Assembly: GCA_038380795.1 (NCBI GenBank) | Contig: CM076260.1 | Span: 76,979,843-77,043,842, forward strand | From: Pyrocephalus nanus | Lineage: Eukaryota; Chordata; Aves; Passeriformes; Tyrannidae | Reading direction: 5' to 3' | DNA length: 64,000 nt | In this document: positions 13,201 through 22,970 of the stretch, one piece after another | Layout: every line of letters begins with the position of its first letter | Numbering within the stretch: the first letter of the stretch is position 1 | Made by a program: the position numbers and the translations under genes | Notes under the pieces: model-generated | What the model was told of the DNA's origin: nothing | Seen by the model: only the letters and a program-made list of their open reading frames with translations | The model's database searches: none

Positions 13201-15359
13201 TTCTTCTTCCTGTCTCAGAGAGGCATGATGCTGGAGATGAGGTGATGTCATTGTACTTTACAGCATCAAGAGTTGTCTACTTGTGAACCCACAGCCAGCA
13301 GCAGCCCCTGTTCCAGCCTCTGAATCTCTCTTCTCGTACTGCACTGCAGTCACCGAGGGATTGGCTTGCCTGCTGTGGATAATGAATTGCATTTGTAGGT
13401 TGTGTGAATGGGATTGGAATTATATGGACTTAAAAACTATGACATAATATGCTTTGATTAGGGAGAGCAAATTGTGATGACGAACCTGGTCCTTTGCAGG
13501 ACTCTTTTCCCAGATAATTCTCATGATTTTCTATTTTCTGGTCACTAATACAAATAAATAACCTGAAACCAAGATAGCAGTGAGTCACGTAAAAGATTAC
13601 ATGGCTTTTGAATGTAGAGAGGTTTATTCTATCACTGTTATTAGTCACTTCAGTCACTGTGTCTTTTTGGTGTCATGATATGGAGTCAATGGTCTGTTGT
13701 GACACTGCTATTTTGATTTGGTTTTGCTTCAAGCAAAAAATTTATTTAAAATCCAGAAAGCTCTGACTGTTATGCTATGGCTAGTAGCCGAGCTGTCCTT
13801 GAGCTGTGAATCGTCATGCAATTATTAGACACAAGTATCCTTATTTGAGGTTATATTTTGAATGTAGATAGTAAGAAAAAAATCTGCCAGCTAGTGAGCC
13901 GATATTTACCCTATCTGTGCTCTGCCAGCGGGCTGTTAGGGCACAGATTTTTGACCAGCATATTTTAACTCTGTACATTCCCATTGCTCTGCAGGCTGGT
14001 CATAGGAGTACTGGACTATCCTCCCACTCCAGACAAAGACATACCATTGAAGCAGGGAAGGATGTCTTTAGAAACATAGGTAAGCATTTAACTACTTGTT
14101 AAAGCATGAAATGACAGTGAGTATGACTTTGGTTTATTCCTTTAAATACAAAGAGGTTTTACTAGCCTTCCCTGTGTAAAGCTGAGACAACCTTTTGGTA
14201 AGTAACTTCCTTAGAAGGACGAGGTTGAAACCAACCAAACTTGAAATCGGAATAAAGTACTTTCTCAGGAGTGCTGTTTCATTTCGTATATGGGTGCTTA
14301 TTGCATCCAGGTCAAAAACACTGCAGACCATTTACTGACTTGCCTCCCTCCTGCCCCTAATATACTCCTACATTCCTGTGTCACCAAAGCACTGTGCAGT
14401 GAGAAAACTCTTCCACAGACAAGGTCCTGTGCATGTGCACTAGGAGACCTAGGGATGGGAAGGGATAGGTTTCAAGGAGTGTAAGGATCCTGAGAGTAAT
14501 GTAATATCTCCATTTGGAGGAAATTCATCCCAAATGTACATTAAAGGGCAGAAAATATTTATGTTTTGTTGATCCTTGAGAAAAAGCAGGCATAGTAATG
14601 GTATAAAAGCTTTTTAAAGGGGCAATAAATAATAGTTATGATAAATAAGCTTTGGAGCCATAAAAATCCCTCCTTGGCCACCTGAAAGCTTCTGTATTAC
14701 CATTATTTCATTATTTCACTATAAATAATAGTGTTTTTCTTAGACCAAAGCATATAATACACATGAAGTTTTTGGACCAAGTTACCTTCTTTTCCTAAAT
14801 GGTAATGAGTGATATGTTACTTATTGTAAGAGTCAGGTTAATCCTGATTTTGCTCAGTTTCTGTAAAGAAGCTTAGGTCAATCTCCAGTTTTTTAACTGC
14901 AGATGTTTATGATCACAAAGAAACACTGGTGTAATTGCTGGCATTAGAATGTCTTTCAGGTTTTTTGAATCAGATTTTTTCCCTTTCAGAAGGTAAGCAG
15001 AGACTGTGAAACACTTCAGAGCAACATAGAGTTGTCCATGAAAGGACAGGGTGTCTGTTGTTCGTCTACAGCAGAATGATTGATACTGAATGGTGTGGAA
15101 AACAGCTACCAGAGTGCAGAGCCCTTCAAGGCTTAAAGCTGTGACAAGCAGGAGCAAAATTGTAACTGTGTGCATATACACTGCAGCACCTTCCAGCCTG
15201 GGAAACATTATCATCGATAAATACCTCTAGATATATTTATTTAGATGTGGCAGCATCTGGCCACAGCTGCTCCTTGCATGAGGAGTAACTGTAGCCATTA
15301 AACAGCTGTGTAAAAGGGTGCACGTGTTAGAGGCAAGTATTACAGAGACCCGCTAGTTG
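10295..15359. other. Unique non-coding stretch
   Basis: No gene recognised. A short GTTT/T-rich tract lies near 11540-11571. At about 13180-13218 a pyrimidine tract ending in CTGTCTCAG resembles a 3' splice site, but no bounded exon follows: the frame stops at 13284. The blocks 13600-13880 and 14520-14740 have the AT-rich, homeodomain-site texture seen in conserved non-coding elements, which I could not test. Open frames are at most 113 codons. Confidence 0.55.
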
Positions 15360-16262
15360 CTTTTAGTTTAGTAGAGCATGAGGACTTGTAATGATCAGAT
15401 TAGTGACAGAAGCCTCTGCCCAAATTAAGGTGCAAACAAGACTATAGGCCAAAGTCAATAATAGAGTTTTATTTAACAATGAAAGTGAGGTAGAGAGATA
15501 GAAAGAAATAGGAAAGAGAGGAGTGGGGAGAGAGATGAAATAGAAGGTAGTTACCACCTATAGATCCAGTGGTGTCCTGTTGGTCCTTTTTCACCCTGGG
15601 CTCCTTGGTGTGTCTCAAGGTCATCCAACACTTTTCACTATTTATACATTTTAGCAAACAAAGGAATTAATGCACATTGTTTACACAGTTCTCTATTAGT
15701 GAAATGATTCCCTCACTTCTAATGCAAATTAGTCTGCATGCTCAGTCTTTCTCTTCTTTCGAATCTATGGGTTCCCTGAGTCAGTGGGTTGTGAGTCAGT
15801 GCTTGTGATCTCCCCCTGCCAGAATTACCTTTTACCCAGTCAGAGCTGATTTCATCACAGTGCTAAGTTGGCTTTCCTTGTGGCCCGTAAATTTTGCATT
15901 CTTTGTGTCCATTATATATTCTTCTCTCCCAGCTTTGTTAACCTCCTACGAGGTCTGAGATAACACCTGGACAATAGTACCACCTTTATCTTGTCTCGAG
16001 TTCCTGCTGTGGTAGCCTAACTTGCAGTCCAAGTTTCAGGTCCTATTTGGGGGCGTGCTTCAGTGGTGGTTGCAGATGCCACCTGTCCTGTAACTTGGGG
16101 TGAAATTTGTTTGACCAATGATATGCATACAAGCTGTTCCTTCTTTACTGGGTTAGCCACAGTGGGAATTTTTGTCTGGATAGATTATTCAGGATGTACT
16201 CTTGCCTCTGTCCCGCCTGGAGTTAAGAACATCCTGTCACTCCATTCTGTGCTTATCTCATG
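15360..16262 (-). mobile_element. Probable solo LTR of an endogenous retrovirus
   Basis: Read on the minus strand this block has LTR order: a long U3-like region, a TATAAATA box (complement of 15639-15646), and an AATAAA signal (complement of 15468-15473) followed by about 110 bp of U5-like sequence. Next to the AATAAA is an A/G-rich segment on the plus strand (GTGAGGTAGAGAGATAGAAA and on to about 15545), which I associate with an avian ERV LTR family. No gag, pol or env sequence flanks it, so if it is an LTR it is solitary. TG...CA ends and a target duplication could not be placed, and both boundaries are estimates. The alternative is unrelated unique DNA with chance TATA and AATAAA motifs. 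Confidence 0.5.
15639..15646 (-). promoter_or_regulatory. TATA box of the putative LTR
   Basis: The complement reads TATAAATA, about 165 bp upstream (minus-strand sense) of the AATAAA at 15468-15473. That spacing would give an R region of roughly 140-150 bp. Confidence 0.4.
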
Positions 16263-19200
16263 AGAAAGTCCTTCTGTGGCCTTAGCTGTCTGATACAGGC
16301 AACTGTTCTCTTTAAGTCCTTACAGGGCTGTATCTCCATGTTGAAAGAAAAGATAATAGCAAACTTTGAGTCATATGCTGGCTGCCAACACAAAGGATTT
16401 GTGGATTCAGCTGTTAAACCTCCTGTCTTCTTTTGGCACCTCAGCGCATGAAGAGCTTCCAGGAGTTTCTCAGTCCTTAATATCTTCTTCCTTAGCAACA
16501 ATCTTGACAAATGAAATCCCCAGCATGCTGCCTGTCCATGTGATTATCTGGCAGTATGGAGAAGGGGAGTAAAATACACACTAAATTGCACCATAATTTG
16601 CCAGGCAAAGTTTATTGCTATAAGGTATTTTTTCCCCACAGGTATTTATGTATGTATTGCAGTATTCACAGAACCACAAAACATAAGCTGTTGGCCAGCT
16701 ATTACCTGTATTTTATTCTGTATCATGCTCCTAGATGATACCTCTATCTACCAATATGTAGTTTATCTACTTTAAACTCCTGTTAAGAAACAGCAAAATT
16801 GCTAGTAGCAAAATTATTATCCATCCCAGAATAGTGAGTCTGGATACATCTGGAATAGTACACTGAACAGTATTAGAACCCATTCTTTGTCCTTGAACCT
16901 GATGCCTTAAGATCATTAGGATTTTCAGCTTTTTGTAGATTTTAAAGTAATTGTGTAATAAATATAGATTTTTAGTATAGTTGAATAGTGTCTCGCACTT
17001 CAGAATAGTAGTTAACATTCACCAAACCCTATTCCCCACTTCATATCAATTTTTCTAAAATCTTTAGGCTTTTTTAGGCTCCTTCCAATGCAGGACTATA
17101 ATAAATACACCTTGTTTAAGAACATATACACCCCAGGCTGGAACAACAAGATACCATCAGAGTCAAAGCAACCTTCACATGCGGAACCCTGGAGCAGCTC
17201 CAAACATAGTACATGCCATGAAGAAGAGGAAGATGAGGAAGAAAGGGGTCTTGAGATCTTCAATTCATTTCCAGGGAGGTTTGCCAGAGGGGCAGATTAG
17301 GGGAGGATCTGGGGTTGGATAGTTCTCAGATCAGACCATAAATTGTGGAACATGAGTGTGCCAGAAGGCCTTCATTAAAGACCTGCTCTCTATCGTATTT
17401 ATTCTAATATGGCCTGTTGAGTTTTTTTATCCCAGTTTTAGGCAACAAACCCAACCAGAATTTTTTTAATCTATCTCTATTTTTAAATTCAAAACAGAGG
17501 GTCTGTATCCAGATGGCCTACTGGATATGGTCCCTGACTCATCAGGAAAACAATATTGTCCCTGAGAGCTGCCTAAGAGAGTGTTTGTTGCCCCTGTTCA
17601 AAGTCCATGTTAATCACCTTCCAGCAGTTAAGCAGTAAAGAGGCTACAATTATGTACCAAGATTTAGATGTAGGCAGTAAGAGCTGGATGCCTTTGAAAA
17701 TCTGTGTTTCTGGATAATTTCCAGCACACAAGTCATGTCTGAGTGTGCATGCACACATGCATGCTGTTATGTGTGAAAGAGGGACCATGTTTAAGCTGTG
17801 GTCTGTAAGTTTTTTTCTGATTCAGCTGCTCCCATAAGCAATAGAATAGTTAAAGCTTTCCGAAGCTCTTTTCTGATTGCCCTATCTTGCTGGCTAGACT
17901 ACTGTAACAGATTGCGGCCTTTCTCTATAGTCCTTTAGATGATGATTGGGTGGAGGGATGCTGAACCCATTTCTCAGACACTCTTTGGGTTTCCTGGTAT
18001 CTTCTGTGATCTTGGACTTCCAGGACTGCAGTACCTCTAACCGCAAATACTTGGCCAAGAGAGCAGCTGGAATAATTTTAGCACCCGCTATTGCCTCCTG
18101 AGCTTGTATGCATTGAAGCTCTGCCTCACCAGTACATCAGTAGGACAGGGATGATCACTTTAATGTACGTTATTGGGGTAATGTTCTCCATCTGGGCACC
18201 TTCCTTAGACACTTTTGCTCCTCTTTTGACCTCTGTGTCTTTTTTAATCATTCTGGATAATGTGGAAGATGAACTGCAGTCTTCCTTCACAGCTGGGAAC
18301 CTCTGGGAGACTGTCAGGTGTTCAGGTATTTAAGTCTAGTCAGATGAATTTCAGGCCATGCATTTGCCTATGCTTTGTGGGAGTCCAGCTCAGTGGTAGA
18401 TAACCATAATCAACTGTACATTGTCTCCTTAGCTACTTCCTTTCTTCTCATTAATAATAGCACCACCTTCCCTGGATCTCAAAATTGTCTTTATCTGAGC
18501 CCCTGTCCACAGCTGACTCTGAATTTCAAAGATTCCTCTTTCTTAGTATCTCTAAAATGCAGATACTGCTCCAAACCCTTCACTAATTCCATCCCTCAGC
18601 CTTTCATAATTTGACTATTTCAGCATCGTCTCTTCTTCTGTCCTGCACTGCTCACTTCTATCTACAATACTGCTAACTCAGAGCCTTCCCAGTTGAGAAC
18701 TTTGGCCCTATCTTCCCTCTCCATTCATCATTCTTCTTTGTCCATCCTTTGTCCATCACACTTGAGAAGCATATAGTTTGTGCTAGGAGATCATCATTGG
18801 TTCTGTTTAGACTAGTAAATAAACAGTGCCAGGGCAAAGGCAGAGGGGCAGAAGTACGCTGCCTGCACTGTTAAATTGTTCAAACAGTCCCATGCACAGC
18901 TGTAGTGTATTATCAGTCTTCCAGGTAATTCCTGGGACAGTTTGAGAATTAATATAGGATAAATTATTAACTCTGGGAAGTTTGGATATGGCCGTCTTAT
19001 TTCCAAGGCAAGTTTACCATTTCTGGGTGGATATGAGTGCCCCCTGGTCTCAGGACCAGAGAAGGCACTCAGGACATCTGTGTAGAGCTTCTGGAAATCT
19101 GAAATAGTGGTAGATTTCTGCTGCAGAAAGCTGAAGTGCATAGTAAAAAGTAATTGAGATGTGTAATAAACATTGTCATTGTAACACGTTTTCTCTTGGG

Positions 19201-20718
19201 ACTCATACTCCCACTGTGCTACTTAATTACTGCTGCTTAATATCCCTCTTCTAAACAAGCTCTTGGTTCCCCTGAGATCATTTCAGTCACCTTTACCAAA
19301 GTTTAATGGTCCAGACAACGATTAAAATTTTGTTATCTAGTAATTACTCTCTAAAGAAATTGAGTCTCCAGACTTTAAAAATATGTAGACATCTGCCTAC
19401 AAGTTACTTTCTCATGAAGCAAGGAAGGATATTTTCCAAAAGTGTCATCAGTGCTATATTTGAAATCATGCTATTGTTATAATCTCTGCTCAGATAGCCT
19501 CAGTTTTGCCTTCCTCATGTGGAATTTAATTTGTATATTTCACACAGATGCTTCATTTGTCAAATTTGTTGTTGTACTAAAGTATATTGAATTAAAATGT
19601 TGCCTTTAAAATATTGTCTAGATACTGAAGTCTATTAAGAACAAGCCTCCAGAGTGAAAGTTTCAAAACCATATTAATATATAGGAAAGCATCTGAGTGG
19701 AAAATTTTGTTACAAGTAATTATGGAGGTTGTCCATTTCTCTCTAGGTCATCACTAAGTTGCATTAAAAAATTACTTTACAAACACTGGAAGTGTCAGAC
19801 ACTACAGAGACCACTGAACTGCAAATCCCTTGTGTTTTCCAGAGGGCCTTCAGTTTCAGAGAGCTGCAAATGATTAGGTAATGTTGTCCTCTGGTGGTTA
19901 AATTGGCCATTCATTTATTGCTGAGGACAGAACATTGGGCTGGGATTCAGGAAACTTGTATTTATTTCCAAAACTGTGTAGGCCTGATGGATAACCCTGG
20001 GCAATCACTCTGTCTTTTGTGGCTTGTTTTCTCTTCTGGCAAACAGCAAAAGTACGTCTGACCCTGATAACTATGGATGAAAAGTGAAGTATAATAGATG
20101 GCCATTTTTATTAGTAGTCAGAAAACATTATGTAATCCTTTTTTTCTTTTATTTTTTTTTTTAGATACATAAGGAATCGTGTGTCTTTTTCACAAAGAAA
20201 ATAGGATGCCATAATGAGAAGCCAATTTTCTTCTACTGCTTATTCTGCTTTAAACAAAGCATGTTATTTTGAAGACAAGCATATGGAATCAATCCTTCAT
20301 TAGTATGGGTTAGTTTGTGTATGAAAACTTGTAACAATTGCTATTTTATTACAGATGTCAGCTACTTGTGAGTAGTTTTCCACTCTCTTTAGTCCTCCAC
20401 TGCTAGAAATAGTACTTGTATCTAAAGACTTCTTGCTGTATTAAAAAAAAAAAAATCATAATTATACTCCTTATAGCACAAATTAGGCCACAGAAGTGAT
20501 GTTAGAAAGTTATTGATTGCTAAAAAATATTACACTGATATGGACAGAAAGGATGAGATGAAGCTGTGAAGTCTCTTGCAGTCTGGACTCTGTATGCTCC
20601 ATCTTTCTCTTCCTTCTGAGGCTACAGAAGTGGAAGATAAACTATTAACTCTTGAGTGTGGCTGCTGAAGTGAGCTGTGCAAGCAATGTGGAAAGTGTCA
20701 GAACCTCCTCATCCCCTC
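16263..20718. other. Unique non-coding stretch
   Basis: No gene or dispersed repeat recognised. Notable local features are a purine-rich run at 17219-17249 (GAAGAAGAGGAAGATGAGG), an alternating purine-pyrimidine tract at 17743-17764, a T-rich tract at 20138-20162 and an A13 run at 20443-20455. Open frames are at most 109 codons with no recognisable domains. Confidence 0.55.
17743..17764. repeat. Alternating purine-pyrimidine tract containing a 14-bp palindrome
   Basis: Twenty-two bases alternate strictly purine/pyrimidine. The first 14 (GTGTGCATGCACAC) form a perfect palindrome and the rest is ACATGCATGC-like. Such tracts can adopt Z-DNA or cruciform structure under supercoiling. Here this is a sequence property only. 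Confidence 0.85.
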
Positions 20719-20955
20719 ACAGAATCATTGAATTGTTTAGCTTGGAAAAGACCCTTAAGATTATAATTTCCAACTGTTGACCCAGTAATGACAAGTCCAG
20801 CACTAAACCATGTCTCCTACATGTCTTTTAAATACCTCCAGGGATGATGCTTCAACCACTTCCCTGCGCAGCGTGTTCCAATACTTAACAACTGTGTCTG
20901 TGAAGAAAATTTTCTAATATCCAAACTAAACTTCCTCTGGTGCAACTTGAGGGCG
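20719..20955 (-). mobile_element. CR1 LINE 3' end, joined to an endonuclease segment
   Basis: The plus strand begins with an inverted CR1 tail (TCACAGAATCATTGAATTG, then TTGGAAAAGACCCTTAAGAT) and continues through the inverted 3' UTR (AAATACCTCCAGGGATGATG, CCACTTCCCTGCGCAGCGTG) to CCTCTGGTGCAACTTGAGG near 20953. Beyond that point typical CR1 order would continue into 'GGCCATTTCC' and then the RT region, but here the sequence switches directly to the CR1 endonuclease region. The likely explanation is one internally deleted element; two adjacent insertions are also possible. Confidence 0.9.
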
Positions 20956-21575
20956 AGGGACTCTGACAACCACTTTCATACACAGGCCAAAGTCTGCCCT
21001 GCAGAAGCCCAAGTAAATAGTTCTCTTTACCTCTCTTCTTACTTCAAGAATCTCTTACCATATCATGATCACTGTGCCCAACTGTCACATCACCCACCAG
21101 TCCTTCTCTCTTCACAAGCAACAGGTCCAGTGAGGCACTTTCTCTAGTGTCTCACTCATCAGCTGGGTCAGGAAGATTTCTTTCACACACTACAGGAACC
21201 TCCTATACTGTTTCATCTCTGCTGTATGGTATTTCCAGCATACATCTCATAATTTCCCCATGAGAACAAGGACTGGCAATTACGAGACTCCTCCCAGCTG
21301 CTATTTCCTCTGCCTCTTCACCTGGTTGAGTGGTCTACAACAGCCTCTCACCATGGTATCTGACTTGTTGGCCTTCATCCTGAGTCTTATCCATAAACAC
21401 TCAACTCCATCACCCTCATCATAAGACTCTAGACAACTGACACAATTCCTAACATACAGGGCTACCCCAATACCTCTCCTTCCTTGCCTATCCCTTCTAA
21501 AGAGTTTAAAGTCATTCACTCCAAAACCCTTTGGGTCTGGATCCTCGAGAAGATCTGTCCCAAAATCCAAATAGC
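20956..21575 (-). mobile_element. CR1 LINE ORF2 endonuclease segment, RT domain deleted
   Basis: Minus-strand CR1 sequence carrying the APE-type endonuclease of ORF2. The most readable piece is 21301-21570. Toward lower coordinates, broken frames still show the later endonuclease region: a 'REGLVGDVTVGHSDHDM'-like stretch (complement of about 21045-21115, with the HSDH signature of APE endonucleases), then 'RADFGL' and a 'VRVP' motif at about 20960-21000. The sequence then joins the 3' UTR piece at about 20955 with the whole RT region missing. It has many frame breaks and is certainly inactive. Confidence 0.88.
21301..21570 (-). pseudogene. CR1 ORF2 endonuclease domain fragment
   Basis: An open frame of 89 codons. 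Residues 19-43 read 'VNDFKLFRRDRQGRRGIGVA' and on to 'LYVRNCVSCLE', the conserved central part of the CR1 ORF2 endonuclease. This is followed by 'DGVECLWIRLRMKANKSD' and 'CCRPLNQ' (CYRPPNQ in intact elements). The endonuclease nicks target DNA for target-primed reverse transcription. The N-terminal catalytic residues lie upstream of the recognisable part and I do not see them. The frame is broken on both sides. Confidence 0.9.
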
Positions 21576-22209
21576 ATCTCTGTAAGTAGAACTGATCCGC
21601 AGCTGTCTTGTGATGACTGACAGGGATTGGAAGAGAGGAGAGAGAATATATTTTTCACATCCTGGATCTAACCTATAAAGAATTTGAGGCTTAGAAGGGT
21701 AATGTCTCTCATCCAAAAGGAGGAAGTTGAAAGTAGTTTTTAGTTTATAAACTCTTTCATTTCTCCCCCACCTATGATCTTTTTCTTTTATTGTCATCTC
21801 CTCACCCTAAATTTTCTTTCTTTCGTAACTGGTAGAAATCCTTAAGGCTTAGGCAGTGCAATAATTGATGGAATTCTTTAGAGACATATGAGAAGTGCAG
21901 GCACTTTCGTGTTTCCTACATTTTGTTGTTTTCCAAGTTAATGTAAGTTCTGCACTTCTCTGACAGATACAGCTGAGTTTGCATTGGGAAAATGCACAGC
22001 CACATTTAGGTTTTGTGTGGCAAGTGTCACGAGTGGGAGCTTAGACAAAATCTATTAAAAACAAAACCAAACCAAATCCTACCATTGAGCCACGAGGTGT
22101 AGAAAGAACTCCCTCGCTTTCTAAACTCATTCTCAAAGAGGAGTCTAGGAGCAGCTGAATCCAGTCTTAGCCTTGGATTATGTCATTGGTTTAAACTTAA
22201 GGAATTATA
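21576..22209. other. Unique stretch containing a long hairpin
   Basis: No gene recognised. The main structure is the inverted repeat at 21890-21960, listed separately. The frame at 21516-21797 (-) overlaps the CR1 fragment in another reading frame and is a shadow. Confidence 0.55.
21890..21960. repeat. 71-nt inverted repeat with 11-bp perfect arms (hairpin)
   Basis: The arms GAGAAGTGCAG (21890-21900) and CTGCACTTCTC (21950-21960) are exact reverse complements. Inside them TACATT (21917-21922) and AATGTA (21940-21945) form a second stem around a 17-nt loop, although the segments between the stems are unequal (16 and 4 nt). The size and shape are in the range of a microRNA precursor or a very short inverted-repeat element. 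The asymmetric internal bulge argues against a classical pre-miRNA. I do not recognise the arms as a known miRNA. Confidence 0.75.
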
Positions 22210-22970
22210 GAAGTGTGATGGAACAACTTTTGTCCTGCAGGTTTTAATGATTGGCAAAATAAGAATATTTATATAAAATGAAACATTTATTATTAAAAAT
22301 AGTCAGAAAAAGATCTTAATCAGAATTACTTACTACATAGTACAAGGGTTAAAACTACTACTAGTAAAATATAAGATAGGACAGTGCACTATATTGAAGC
22401 AATTATATTAAAGCTAGCAAAAAGAAATAGTTATTAATTAAAGGTTGATATAACTCATCCATAATAACACTCATGGGGAGATCTCTTTCTGTCACCCTTG
22501 AGGAGTCTCCTTGGAGGGCTTTGCCACCCAAGGGAGGGATCTCCACACATACACCTCAAGAAGGGTTATACCAGAAGAACCTGACTGCATGAACCTTTAG
22601 TTCTTCTAAAGAGGATTTTTATAGTAAAAAGTGATTGACTGCTAGTCACATGTTTTCAGGCCAGCTATCAGCTTATCTGATTTGAAGTCTGGTGAACCAG
22701 GATGGTTTTAGCATAATCAATACCAAGACAACATCCTGGCGTCAGCAGTCGAACTTACATGATAGCTTGCATTGTATGAATTCTCTGATTGGATTTTAGG
22801 TCTTACCTCTCTGGGCTATCTTACCACACTAAGATGCAAATTGCTGCAGAGCAGATTTTGATGTGTGTTACAGTGATGTCTGGGAGACTTATTACCAGCC
22901 CAGGTGCTGCTGTGATAGGGGTTGCACAGACACAGCTCTTCTTGTCACCTGGCCTTTCTCTGATGGCTGT
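22210..22970 (-). mobile_element. Possible LTR of an endogenous retrovirus
   Basis: Minus-strand order resembles an LTR: a U3-like region (about 22640-22970), a TATAAAAA box (complement of 22616-22623), a structured region with CCCTTG/CAAGGG and GGAGATC/GATCTCC inverted pairs (22476-22545), a long AT-rich segment, and an AATAAA signal (complement of 22286-22291). No retroviral genes flank it. The 330-bp gap between TATA and AATAAA would imply an unusually long R region. Boundaries are approximate and I cannot name the family; it may be unrelated AT-rich DNA. Confidence 0.38.

Noticed and set aside
13180..13286. Strong pyrimidine tract plus CAG resembling a 3' splice site, followed by a short frame
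   Set aside because: The frame stops within 66 nt and no donor precedes the stop. Isolated acceptor-like tracts are common in AT-rich introns.
20138..20165. T-rich tract ending in TTAG, as in a splice acceptor
   Set aside because: No open frame or donor follows; it is more likely simple T-rich sequence.
21516..21797. 93-codon minus-strand frame next to the CR1 endonuclease
   Set aside because: It is in a different frame from the endonuclease and its N-terminal two thirds resemble nothing; a shadow.
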